Source: Marinobacter fonticola (GTDB lineage Bacteria; Pseudomonadota; Gammaproteobacteria; Pseudomonadales; Oleiphilaceae). From it: a DNA stretch of 64,000 nt. Below, piece after piece: positions 1 through 8,226 of this stretch (position 1 is its first letter; every line of letters starts with the position of its first letter). Both the position numbers and the translations under genes were made by a program. The stretch spans positions 4,030,001 to 4,094,000 of the forward strand of contig NZ_CP043042.1 of assembly GCF_008122265.1 (NCBI RefSeq), written 5' to 3'. The notes beneath the pieces are model-generated. The model had not been told where the DNA came from. It saw nothing but the letters and a program-made list of their open reading frames with translations, and did no database searches.

Positions 1-1
1 T

Positions 2-460
2 CAGGGCGCCCCCAAGGTGATCGAGTTCAACTGCCGCTTCGGCGATCCGGAAACCCAGCCCATCATGCTGCGCATGCAGTCCGATCTGGTCGCGCTGTGT
101 GACGCGGCCATTGACGGCAAACTGGACCAGTGCCGGTCCGAATGGGACCCACGCGCCTCGGTGGGTATCGTGCTCGCGGCCGGCGGCTATCCGGGCAGCT
201 ACGAGAAAGGCAAAGTCATCGGCGGCCTGCCCCCGAGCGAGGTAGACGGTGAAAAGGTTTTCCATGCCGGTACCCAACTCAACGGTGAAGACGTGGTCAC
301 CAGTGGCGGCCGTGTACTTTGTGCCACGGCTTTGGGCAACACGGTGACCGAAGCCCAGGAGAGAGCCTATCGGCTGGCTGGCCAGGTCGACTGGGAAGGT
401 GCCTTCTATCGCAAGGACATTGCCTACCGGGCCATTGCCCGCGAACAGAACAAGCGGTAA
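2..460 (+). CDS. purD: Phosphoribosylamine-glycine ligase (GARS), C-terminal part, cut by window edge
   Basis: Reading frame is open from base 2 and ends in TAA at 460, so only the last ~152 residues are present. The segment IEFNCRFGDPETQ, in which the acidic and Asn residues bind ATP-Mg, and the downstream GIVLAAGGYPG and KGKVIGGLP stretches are typical of the end of the ATP-grasp domain and the C-terminal domain of PurD. The enzyme joins glycine to phosphoribosylamine in purine synthesis in the cytoplasm. The true start lies outside the window; the GTG at 17 is an internal Val codon. A strong intrinsic terminator follows directly. Confidence 0.95.
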   Translation, partial: QGAPKVIEFNCRFGDPETQPIMLRMQSDLVALCDAAIDGKLDQCRSEWDPRASVGIVLAAGGYPGSYEKGKVIGGLPPSEVDGEKVFHAGTQLNGEDVVTSGGRVLCATALGNTVTEAQERAYRLAGQVDWEGAFYRKDIAYRAIAREQNKR

Positions 461-464
461 GTTC

Positions 465-495
465 AAGAGGCCCGGTCAAACACCGGGCCTCTTTC
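465..495 (+). terminator. Intrinsic terminator after purD
   Basis: An 11-bp stem (465-475 pairs with 483-493, core GAGGCCCGG/CCGGGCCTC) with a 7-nt loop is followed by a short T run, 5 bases after the purD stop codon. It separates purD from the lipoprotein hydrolase gene. Confidence 0.85.
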
Positions 496-541
496 ATTGG
501 GTGAACCCCATGACCTGCCATCGTGTGGCATAAGGATATCC

Positions 542-1522
542 ATGCACCGGCTTACACTGCGCTTCAAGGGCATCGTTACTCTGCTCGTTCTGTTGGTATG
601 GCTATCGGGCTGCTCCCGCCAGGACCTTTACGATGCGGCCATCGCCTACGAGCGCAACGCGGCGGGGCTGGTCGAAGCAAGCATCGTTGTGGATGGTCGC
701 ACTATCGCGTATCTCCATAATAAGACGCCGCAAGAGGGCCGGGCGCTGGTCCTGCTACACGGCTTCGCCGCCAATAAGGCCCACTGGCTGCGCATGGCCC
801 GCTATCTCACCGGCACCTATAACGTCTACGCCATCGACCTGCCTGGCCACGGGGATAGCAGCCAGGCCCCCGACGGCGATTACAGCATCGAAGCCCAGAC
901 GGGCTATGTGAACGCCATCCTCGATGCGCTCGGGCTGGGCCAGGTACACATGGTCGGCAACTCCATGGGCGGCGCCATCACTGCGCTGTATGCCGCCCGC
1001 TACCCCACCCACCTCGACAGCGCGACGCTGCTCGACCCAGCCGGTGTTCTCGAATATGACAGCGAATTTGTGTCATTGGTGCGGGAAGGTAATAATCCGT
1101 TGATTGTCCGCGAGCCCGGTGACTTTGAACGCCTGGTCGATTTTACCCTGGAGCAAGAGCCCTTCGTCCCCTGGCCCATCTATAGTGTTATGGAAGACCG
1201 GGCCCTAGCGCGCGAGGCCATCAATGAACGCATCTTTCTGCAAATCCGGGACTTCGGCTACCAACCGGCATTCCGCGACGCGCTGAACTCAATCACAGCG
1301 CCCGTGCTGATCGTCTGGGGCAAGAAGGACCGGGTGATCAACTACCGCAACGCCGAGGTGTTTGCCGAGCGGATCACCCGCTCGCGCAAGGTAATCCTCG
1401 ACAATGTGGGGCACGCGCCGATGATCGAAGTACCCGAGGAGACGGCGAAGCTGGTCGCGGACTGGATCGAGAGGTCCTCCCCACCCCCAACCGAGGCGCT
1501 CTCCCGAATCGCGCCGGATTGA
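542..1522 (+). CDS. Alpha/beta hydrolase lipoprotein
   Basis: 326 residues from the ATG at 542, chosen because AAGGATATCC lies just upstream and the protein then begins with a basic-hydrophobic signal ending in a lipobox (WLSGC, Cys near residue 24). An alpha/beta hydrolase fold follows: LLHGF oxyanion region, the nucleophile elbow GNSMGG (Ser) near residue 140, an Asp in GKKDRVI near 263 and a catalytic His in GHAPMIE near 290. It is probably anchored in an envelope membrane and acts as an esterase or lipase; the substrate cannot be told from sequence. It is flanked by the purD terminator and a separate antiporter gene, so it may be a single-gene unit. Confidence 0.85.
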   Translation: MHRLTLRFKGIVTLLVLLVWLSGCSRQDLYDAAIAYERNAAGLVEASIVVDGRTIAYLHNKTPQEGRALVLLHGFAANKAHWLRMARYLTGTYNVYAIDLPGHGDSSQAPDGDYSIEAQTGYVNAILDALGLGQVHMVGNSMGGAITALYAARYPTHLDSATLLDPAGVLEYDSEFVSLVREGNNPLIVREPGDFERLVDFTLEQEPFVPWPIYSVMEDRALAREAINERIFLQIRDFGYQPAFRDALNSITAPVLIVWGKKDRVINYRNAEVFAERITRSRKVILDNVGHAPMIEVPEETAKLVADWIERSSPPPTEALSRIAPD

Positions 1523-1615
1523 TCTCGCGCAGTGGTAACCCTGCCGGTAACTTGCAACACTCGGCCGCTCCAGCACCCAATAACAAGCGCCGCGAAAATA
1601 GACCATTAGGGCCCT

Positions 1616-3202
1616 ATGACTGAAGCTATTTGGATTCTCTTTGCATTCACCCTCGGCCTGCTCGCCCGTGCTGCCGGTTTACCGCCTCTGGTAGGTTATC
1701 TGGTGGCGGGTTTCGCCTTGAACGGCCTGGCCGCCGAGTTCGGCTTACCCACCGAAAGCAGCGAGACACTCGAACACCTCGCCCATTTGGGCGTCCTGCT
1801 GCTGTTGTTCACGGTGGGGCTCAAGCTGAAGTTCCGGTCGATATTCCGCCCGGAAGTCATCGGCGGCGGGCTGGTGCATTTCGTTATCACCTGTCTGGTA
1901 TTTATGCCGGGTCTCTACCTGTTCCTGGGACTGACCGGCCTGGATGCGTTGATGCTGGCGATCGCCTTGTCCTTTTCCAGTACGGTGCTGGCGGCCAAAG
2001 TGCTTGAATCCAAGCAAGAACTCCGCGCTTTCCATGGCCGCGTGGCCATCGGCATTCTGATCGTCCAGGACCTGATCGCTCTGGTGGTGATGAGCCTTAC
2101 TGCCGGTCATGCGCCATCGATCTATGCCCTGCTGGTATTTGCGCTGCCATTGCTGCGCCCGCTGTTGTTTCGACTCATGGATGCCACCGGGCACGACGAA
2201 TTACTGGTGTTGCTGGGCTTGATGCTGGCGCTAGCAGTGGGCGGCATCGGCTTCGAGCTGGTTGGATTGAGTTCCGAGCTGGGCGCCCTGTTGATCGGTG
2301 CGCTCCTGGCCAAGCACCCGCGGGCGGTGGAGCTCTCCAATTCCCTATGGAGCGTCAAGGAAGTCTTCCTGGTGGGCTTTTTCCTGCAGATAGGCATGAA
2401 CGGCCTACCCGACGACCGAGCGCTGATGTTCGCCATCGTGGCGGCTTGCCTGCTGCCCCTGAAGGGCCTTCTGTTCTTTTTCCTGCTGCTGGTGTTCCGC
2501 TTGCGGTCCCGCAGCAGCTTTCTCTCCAGCTTGCTACTGGCCAACTACAGCGAATTCGGTCTGATCCTGGCAAGCGTCGCGCTACCCCAGTGGCTCGTCC
2601 CGCTGGCGTTGACGGTGGCGCTGTCGTTCATTGTCTCGGCGCCGCTTAACCGCATGGCCCACCCGCTCTATGCGCGATTGGGGCGTTACATCGATGCGTT
2701 GGAAAGCAGTAAACGCCACCCTGACGAACAACCGGTTTCGCTGGGCGCAACCCGGGTATTGATTATCGGTATGGGGCGTACCGGCACGGCAGCCTACGAC
2801 GAACTGCGGGAGATCGAACCCAATCTGATGGGCCTGGACTCCGACCCGGCCCGCCTCAAAGGCCATCAAGATGCGGAACGGCATGTGTTTTTCGCCGACG
2901 CCGAAGACTTCAACTTCTGGCAGACCCTCGACATGCCGCACCTGGAGGCGGTGGTTCTCTGTCTGCATGACATCGAAGGCAAGAAAATCGCGGCCCGGAA
3001 GCTGCGGGAGCGCGGCTTCACCGGCTTTATTGCCTCCCATACCCTACACGTGGATGAAGTGGCCCAGATTCTCGATGCGGGCGCCGATAATGCCTATCTG
3101 ACCATGAACGAGACGGGGGTGGCCCTCGCGGGACACGTCCAGCAGAAACTCAGCCTGCCGCCACGGGACCCGGTGACGGACACCCAACGAACTTCTGATT
3201 AG
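1616..3202 (+). CDS. CPA2-family cation:proton antiporter with C-terminal RCK (TrkA-N) domain
   Basis: 528 residues. The first ~365 residues form about a dozen membrane helices typical of Na+/H+ exchanger domains (GLPPLVGYLVAGF near the start, LFTVGLKL, SFSSTVLAAK, GILIVQD). Residues ~375-500 form a Rossmann-type nucleotide-binding domain with GMGRTG. This matches the KefB/KefC/YbaL group of inner-membrane K+ or Na+/proton antiporters gated by a bound dinucleotide. No KefF/KefG-like partner is adjacent, so glutathione gating is not indicated. The exact ion is unknown. Confidence 0.88.
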   Translation: MTEAIWILFAFTLGLLARAAGLPPLVGYLVAGFALNGLAAEFGLPTESSETLEHLAHLGVLLLLFTVGLKLKFRSIFRPEVIGGGLVHFVITCLVFMPGLYLFLGLTGLDALMLAIALSFSSTVLAAKVLESKQELRAFHGRVAIGILIVQDLIALVVMSLTAGHAPSIYALLVFALPLLRPLLFRLMDATGHDELLVLLGLMLALAVGGIGFELVGLSSELGALLIGALLAKHPRAVELSNSLWSVKEVFLVGFFLQIGMNGLPDDRALMFAIVAACLLPLKGLLFFFLLLVFRLRSRSSFLSSLLLANYSEFGLILASVALPQWLVPLALTVALSFIVSAPLNRMAHPLYARLGRYIDALESSKRHPDEQPVSLGATRVLIIGMGRTGTAAYDELREIEPNLMGLDSDPARLKGHQDAERHVFFADAEDFNFWQTLDMPHLEAVVLCLHDIEGKKIAARKLRERGFTGFIASHTLHVDEVAQILDAGADNAYLTMNETGVALAGHVQQKLSLPPRDPVTDTQRTSD

Positions 3203-3242
3203 GTCTGTTGCCGATTCAGCATTTTTCAAAGGCGCCCGGATG

Positions 3243-3695
3243 TCAGCCCGGTCGATGGCCATGGCTGCCCGGGACGTGAGTCTCCTTATCGTCCGCCGCG
3301 GCCTCCATCCGGTCCAATTCGTTGAGGATGCCGCAATCCCGGGCGGCCTGCTCTTCGTGGCACTGGCCTTGGATGACTTCAAGCTGGTGCGCGAGCTGGT
3401 TAAGCTCGTCGATGCGCCGCCGGACATGCCCAAGGTGTTCCCCCAACAGCTGGTTGGCCTCGCCACACCGGGCTTCCGGGTTATCGCGCAGCTCCAGCAG
3501 GTGACGCACTTCATCAAGGGTCATGTCGAGTGACCGGCAATTGGCAATGAAGCGCAGCCGGTCGACGAAGCCGGCCCCATAATCCCGGTAATTGGATTCA
3601 CTGCGCAGAGGCGCCGGAATCAGACCGATGCGTTCGTAGTAACGGATGGTTTCCTGGGTGAAACCGGTTTCAGACGCCAGTGTTCCGATACGCAT
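3243..3695 (-). CDS. MerR-family regulator, CadR/PbrR-like (Cd/Pb-type metal sensor)
   Basis: 150 residues from the ATG at 3695, which has GGAGGA 6 bases upstream. Residues 1-70 are the winged MerR HTH (MRIGTLASETGF, ETIRYYERIGL). Then comes a dimerisation helix and a C-terminal metal loop. Cys77, Cys112 and Cys121 match in number and spacing the three thiols of the Cd/Pb/Zn branch. The tail is His-rich (HVPGSHGHRPG), as in CadR. Such proteins twist a promoter with a long spacer to activate a metal exporter. No CadA-type ATPase lies beside it, so it either controls itself and a distant exporter or the nearby antiporter. Three 21-bp repeats precede it. Confidence 0.85.
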   Translation of the reverse strand: MRIGTLASETGFTQETIRYYERIGLIPAPLRSESNYRDYGAGFVDRLRFIANCRSLDMTLDEVRHLLELRDNPEARCGEANQLLGEHLGHVRRRIDELNQLAHQLEVIQGQCHEEQAARDCGILNELDRMEAAADDKETHVPGSHGHRPG

Positions 3696-3721
3696 CGCAT
3701 TCCTCCTTACACCCGGTGCAG

Positions 3722-3784
3722 CTCTTTGCACACAGTGTATTTCTCTTTGCACCTAGTGTATTTCTCTCTGCACATAGAGTATGT
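3722..3784. repeat. Three tandem 21-bp repeats with a TGCAC-N3-GTGTA half-dyad
   Basis: Three contiguous 21-bp units (3722-3742, 3743-3763, 3764-3784) share the core TTTGCAC-N3-AGTGTATTT, with a few changes in the third. Each contains an imperfect dyad TGCAC-N3-GTGTA. They begin 27 bases upstream of the MerR-type gene start. A 21-bp period puts all copies on the same helix face, so they look like a multi-site operator rather than random satellite DNA. Confidence 0.6.
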
Positions 3785-3851
3785 CCCTTGCAGCCACCGT
3801 TCTCTTCCTTGCGGACAGTGCTCATACAGCGTCATCCGGTTGGCGACCGGC

Positions 3852-4322
3852 TCACTCCTGAGCAATCGGCGCAAAGGTTGCCCCGGTCAGGCGTGCGAGG
3901 TCGGCCGGGGCCAGCTCGATCTCCAGACCACGGCGACCGGCACTGACATAGACGGTAGAAAAAGCCTCCGCCGAGGCGTCGATGACGGTACGTAGACGCT
4001 TTTTCTGGCCCAGCGGGCTGACACCGCCGAGGACGTAACCGGTGGCACGTTCCACGTCCCGGGCATCGGCCATGGCCGCTTTTTTCGCGCCCGCCGCCTT
4101 GGCAAGCCGCTTCAGATTGAGCTTGCCGGTGACGGGCACGATGCCCACGGCCAAACCTTGGCCGTCCAACTGCAAGACCAGCGTCTTAAACACCTGTTCC
4201 GGCGCCAACCCCAGCTTGGCTGCGGCTTCTTCGCCGTAGCTCTCGGCGTGGGCATCATGTTCGTACGCGTGGATTTCGAAGTCTATCCCGGCTTTGCTGG
4301 CCTGTTCGATAGCGGGCGTCAT
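3852..4322 (-). CDS. ybaK: Cys-tRNA(Pro)/Cys-tRNA(Cys) deacylase, YbaK/EbsC family
   Basis: 156 residues. The ATG at 4322 is preferred over upstream possibilities because AGGAG lies 9 bases before it and the protein then begins at the conserved N-terminus (MTPAIEQASKAGI). YbaK hallmarks are visible: LGLAPEQVFKTLV, the catalytic-loop region around KLNLKRLAKAAGAKKA, and GYVLGGVSPLGQKK. The enzyme removes Cys mischarged on tRNA(Pro) in the cytoplasm. It lies 47 bases after the channel gene on the same strand and may share its transcript. Confidence 0.92.
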   Translation of the reverse strand: MTPAIEQASKAGIDFEIHAYEHDAHAESYGEEAAAKLGLAPEQVFKTLVLQLDGQGLAVGIVPVTGKLNLKRLAKAAGAKKAAMADARDVERATGYVLGGVSPLGQKKRLRTVIDASAEAFSTVYVSAGRRGLEIELAPADLARLTGATFAPIAQE

Positions 4323-4369
4323 ACGTATTGCTCTCCTGATCCTGCATTTGAGGTCGCAGTGTCCCGAGC

Positions 4370-6331
4370 TCAACTCGTCCCCATCACCACCAGCTGGTCG
4401 CCCGGCTTCAGATCGAGCGGCGTATGGCGTTCAGGGTTCATCTCTATCAAGCGGCCGTGCTCGTCGGGTGTGCTTCTGAAAATGCCGAGGGCGGTTTCAC
4501 CGCGGGCGCCAGCGGCCTGTTCGAAGGCCGCGAAATCAGCCTGCTCCGGCAAATCGAAATCCGCCGCCGGGCGTATCATGATTTCGGCCCCGCCGGGCGT
4601 AAACAATTCGTCCAGGACCACCCGCAGTTCCCGGCGCAGGGCCACTTGGGCGAGAATATGACTGAGGATCATTGGCGTGACCAGGGTCTCGCTCTGGTTG
4701 GTGACCAGCAACGTTTCGTTATCCGGGTCGCTCAACTCCATGATGACCTGAGGCATGGCCTCGGCGGACATCAAGACCTCCTGCAGTTGCAGATAGCCCA
4801 TCATGGTACGGGCATCGGCCTCCTCACCGGTCGAAAGCCGGTCGCTACTCAGCAGAAACACGGCGTCGTAGCCCGCCGGATCGACGCGGCGCAACTCTTC
4901 CTCGACGACAAAATCGGCGACCAACTGGCGGTGCGTGACGCTGCCCCCCTGCGGCAGGTAGCGGGCGATTTCGCTATCGCGCATGTCCGCGGCGAGAATC
5001 GACACCAAGTCCACCTCGTAAGCATGGCCGGGATAACGGGCCATTTCCGCCAGCATAGCCGGCACGCGTCGATTCCATCCCAGTATCAGCACCCGGTGAT
5101 GCGGACCGCTTTGCATAACCGGCAGTTGCTGGCCGCTTACGCGCTCCACCGGTTCGAGGCGCGTCTGGCCCTTGGTCTCGCCTGGCCCCAGGGGATCGGT
5201 ATCGTCGTAGTCCTGAGCCATCACGATAATCCGGTCTTCATCCGTTATCGTGGTACCGGACGGCGCATTCAATCTTACACTCCAACCGTCTCCAGCTCGC
5301 TCGAGGATGCCGAGGACAACGGCGTGGGGACAGTCCCGGGCAAACTCGCCCAGAGTCCGCCCTTCGGCAAGGTCACCCGACCGGACAAAAACATCGTTGC
5401 CAAACCGGGCTGTGAGCAGTTCATTGAGAACCTCGGACAATCCAGGGTGCAGCAGGGTCTGCACCAGCAGGCGGCTGATCATGGCGTCGCTGGCAATCAC
5501 CTCTAACGGGCCCGGGTAGGCGCGTTCCACCACCGCCTGCTTGCGGATATCCTCGATCTCGGCCACCACATAAGGTAACCGGGCGTGCAAATACTGCGCC
5601 TGCGAAGTCATCGACAGCAGCGCCTTGACCGTTTCCACATCGGAGGTCACCAAGCTGTCGGGCCCATGGGAGGAACTGGGTACGATCACCGCCGCTGCAT
5701 CGAGGCAGGCCACCCGATGCAAGGCTTCCGGTTGCAGGGGGGTTCCCGAGCGCAAGACAATCTGCCGGGCGCGGCGGCCAATATCCCGCTCGTTACGAAG
5801 ACTCAAGGTTTGTGCGGACGTCACCTCTTCAGAAAGCACCACCAGCCGCAAACGCTTGGTGGCATGACGCTCCAGAAACCGTTTGACCCGGCCGGTAGAT
5901 GCCAGCAACTCCTGCAGGATGGGAACGGTGCGGCTGGTCCAGCCCAGGACAACAACGTGGTTGCGTAGGGTGACCGGCGTCAGGCCGCGTTCCAGATCGG
6001 TCATCTTGGCTATCAGCGAGCGCGTCAGGATCGCCACCAGCGTACCCATGAAAACGACGTAACCGGTCACGGTTAGCATGGTGGATACGAGCCTGCGCCA
6101 ATCACCTTCGTCATCGCCGAGATAACCCGGGTCCGTCAGTCTCAGGAAGGCCCACCAGACCGCGTCGCCCAGATCGGCGAAAGAATCCGAGCCGGGCCAG
6201 ACCAGCAACCCTCCGATCAGCGATATCAGACCAATACCCACGCCGACTACCAACAGTTGGAAAAGGGCCCCTTTTACAAACTGTCGTTCGACAATGTACT
6301 TAACACGATCTAGCAGTGACAACGGCAGCAT
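4370..6331 (-). CDS. CASTOR/POLLUX-like putative ion channel with RCK domains
   Basis: 653 residues; AAGGA lies about 8 bases before the ATG. The N-terminal ~110 residues hold two hydrophobic spans around a pore-like segment (WWAFLRLTDPGYLGDD). Then come two RCK/Rossmann-like repeats, each with the family's GW-x2-R signature (VVLGWTSRTVPILQEL near 130; LILGWNRRVPAML near 418). This is the CASTOR/POLLUX/DMI1 group: inner-membrane cation channels gated by cytoplasmic RCK rings. In plants the relatives are nuclear-envelope channels; the bacterial role is poorly known. Ion selectivity cannot be inferred safely. Confidence 0.82.
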   Translation of the reverse strand: MLPLSLLDRVKYIVERQFVKGALFQLLVVGVGIGLISLIGGLLVWPGSDSFADLGDAVWWAFLRLTDPGYLGDDEGDWRRLVSTMLTVTGYVVFMGTLVAILTRSLIAKMTDLERGLTPVTLRNHVVVLGWTSRTVPILQELLASTGRVKRFLERHATKRLRLVVLSEEVTSAQTLSLRNERDIGRRARQIVLRSGTPLQPEALHRVACLDAAAVIVPSSSHGPDSLVTSDVETVKALLSMTSQAQYLHARLPYVVAEIEDIRKQAVVERAYPGPLEVIASDAMISRLLVQTLLHPGLSEVLNELLTARFGNDVFVRSGDLAEGRTLGEFARDCPHAVVLGILERAGDGWSVRLNAPSGTTITDEDRIIVMAQDYDDTDPLGPGETKGQTRLEPVERVSGQQLPVMQSGPHHRVLILGWNRRVPAMLAEMARYPGHAYEVDLVSILAADMRDSEIARYLPQGGSVTHRQLVADFVVEEELRRVDPAGYDAVFLLSSDRLSTGEEADARTMMGYLQLQEVLMSAEAMPQVIMELSDPDNETLLVTNQSETLVTPMILSHILAQVALRRELRVVLDELFTPGGAEIMIRPAADFDLPEQADFAAFEQAAGARGETALGIFRSTPDEHGRLIEMNPERHTPLDLKPGDQLVVMGTS

Positions 6332-6825
6332 GGGTTTTCCTTTTTCTTTATGTTTCGCAACCGACGGAGCCGACTCAATAGTCGGTAAATCATCATGTTA
6401 GCAACAGATCAAGCGGTCAATAGATCCGCTCTGTCTAGGCTGGGCGACTTCGCTCGGCATTAACCTATGTCAAGTCCCTTTACGACTTGTTCTTAACCGT
6501 CGCATGTCGTTCCTCACAACACTTCGGAAAAGGCGGCTTTTTACCGGATCGGCATTAAAAATGCTCCCGTTTTGGCCGGAGTCATTTTAGGTCAGCGGCG
6601 GGGATCGATGCTGCAGATCCAATGACTTTCAGGGAGCGTCCCTCCACCGTGGTCTCATTTCGAGTGATCGAGGCGATAGCGTAGTCTCCCGGGAAACCGA
6701 GACGGACTCGCTGCGGTGCAGCGCATGTCCTACGTTATCTCCCGGTTTCCCTCCAGGTATGACCTATTACTGTTGAAAGGACGTCGACGTCTATTTGTCA
6801 AAGACGGACACCCTGGGGACTGGCC
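6332..6825. other. 494-bp intergenic region between divergent channel and regulator genes
   Basis: No coding frame with a ribosome-binding site is seen. It must hold the promoters of the channel gene (minus strand) and of the regulator/outer-membrane gene pair (plus strand). The only clear structure is an inverted repeat (6691-6699 and 6743-6751) in the half nearer the regulator. No convincing sigma-54 box was found here. Confidence 0.6.
6691..6751. promoter_or_regulatory. Spaced inverted repeat GGGAAACCG ... CGGTTTCCC upstream of the regulator
   Basis: Perfect 9-bp arms at 6691-6699 and 6743-6751, 43 bp apart, ending 75 bases before the regulator start. Both arms are also flanked by a TCTCCCGG-like sequence. 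The layout suits a dimeric activator or autoregulator site, possibly bound by the Fis-type HTH of the adjacent regulator. This is inferred from position only. Confidence 0.35.
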
Positions 6826-8226
6826 ATGCTTTCCAATAAAAACCTGATATGGCTCGCACCGGGCAACGAGCTAATAGCTCCCGGCAATGAACTGTCGTCC
6901 AACTGGACACTGACGCCTATCGATATAGCCTATCCGCCGCGACGACGACGTCCGGCCTTTCCCCTGACCAGAGTGGGGCTTATTGACCTGACCGGATTCA
7001 ATGCCGACCACTGTCAGTACCTGGAAGCCTGGATAGAACAGCTACGACCCACCCACTGGGTTGGATTGCTCGACACACAGCCAGACCAGGCCGGGCCCCT
7101 GAGCGACATCGTTACGGACTTTTGTTCGGATTACCACACCCATCCCTATGATCTGCGGCGGCTTGATCACTGCCTGGGGCATCTCTGGGGCATGGCGAAC
7201 CTGCGTCTGCGTCGCGGCTATGTTGGGAACAACGCCTTCAAGCATCAAGCCTTGAACGGAGCATCGCCTGCCATCCGTCAGGCCCGTGAATTGCTAAGAC
7301 GCTACGCGCATACGCTTGAACCTGTGCTCATCACCGGCGAGAGCGGGACCGGCAAAAACGCCGCTGCCCGTTTTTTGCACGATTACTCCAACGTACGACA
7401 AGGCCCCTACATTGCCGTAAATTGCGCTGCTCTGCCGCCGACCCTGACACAGAGCGAGCTGTTCGGACACGAAAAAGGTGCATTTACCCACGCGCTGTCC
7501 GCCCGTACCGGTCGTATCGAACAGGCGAACGGCGGCAGCCTGGTATTCCGCGACATCGATGAACTACAGCCGGCGCAGCAATCGGTATTATTGCGCTTTC
7601 TTCAGGAAGGTCAGATCGAACGCCTGGGCGGTCATCGTCCGCGGAACGTGCAGGTGCGGGTAATCGCCACCAGTTCGAGACCATTGGAAAAGTTGGTCAG
7701 TACCGGGGAGTTCCGCGCCGACATGTTCTACCGGCTGGGTGGCCTGCAGGTGCGCCTCCCTCCCTTACGTGAGCGTCTAGAGGACATACCGTTGCTGGCC
7801 GAGGCTATCCTCGGCTCACCCGGTGGCCCGATCCTCCAGCAGGGCAAGCGACTGGGAGAAGAGGCTCTTCGCAGCCTACTACTGCATTACTGGCCCGGCA
7901 ATCTGCGGGAACTGGAAAACCGGCTGCACCGGGCAATGCTGCTTGGGGAATCGATCGTCATTACCCCCCACGACCTGGAACTGAAACCCCCGGCGGCAAT
8001 CAGTGGCGCCCTGCCTCATCTAACCCTCGCACGCGTCCGGGCACGCGCCGAACGCGAAGCCATTACTCACTGCCTCAACCTGTCGAATCAGAACATTTCC
8101 GCCGCCGCCCGACTGCTGCGGATATCAAGACTGTCACTGTACCGGCTCATGAAAAAACACGGCGCAAAACCGGTATATCCGACACCCAGTACCCGGGCGC
8201 TCAAGCGCAAAGGAGGTCTGTCATGA
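6826..8226 (+). CDS. Enhancer-binding-protein-like regulator (AAA+ plus Fis HTH) with degenerate Walker B and GAFTHA loop
   Basis: 466 residues. Residues 1-~140 are a divergent receiver-like domain with a FCSDYHTHPYD...LGHLWGMA segment, which I associate with VpsR-type regulators. Residues ~146-380 are the AAA+ domain: Walker A GESGTGKN (171-178), then GAFTHA (218-223) where sigma-54 activators have GAFTGA. The Walker B position reads SLVFRDIDEL (238-247), with Arg and Asp where Asp-Glu are normal. Residues ~400-446 are a Fis-type HTH. The broken Walker B predicts weak or no ATP hydrolysis, so it may act as a ligand-switched DNA-binding protein rather than a classical sigma-54 motor. The start of the outer-membrane gene overlaps its stop codon (ATGA), so the two are co-expressed. 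Confidence 0.82.
   Translation: MLSNKNLIWLAPGNELIAPGNELSSNWTLTPIDIAYPPRRRRPAFPLTRVGLIDLTGFNADHCQYLEAWIEQLRPTHWVGLLDTQPDQAGPLSDIVTDFCSDYHTHPYDLRRLDHCLGHLWGMANLRLRRGYVGNNAFKHQALNGASPAIRQARELLRRYAHTLEPVLITGESGTGKNAAARFLHDYSNVRQGPYIAVNCAALPPTLTQSELFGHEKGAFTHALSARTGRIEQANGGSLVFRDIDELQPAQQSVLLRFLQEGQIERLGGHRPRNVQVRVIATSSRPLEKLVSTGEFRADMFYRLGGLQVRLPPLRERLEDIPLLAEAILGSPGGPILQQGKRLGEEALRSLLLHYWPGNLRELENRLHRAMLLGESIVITPHDLELKPPAAISGALPHLTLARVRARAEREAITHCLNLSNQNISAAARLLRISRLSLYRLMKKHGAKPVYPTPSTRALKRKGGLS

Noticed and set aside
6810..6830. GG-N10-GC pattern near the regulator start, as a second sigma-54 promoter
   Set aside because: It overlaps the start codon and the -24 half lacks the TGGC core, so it cannot drive this gene.
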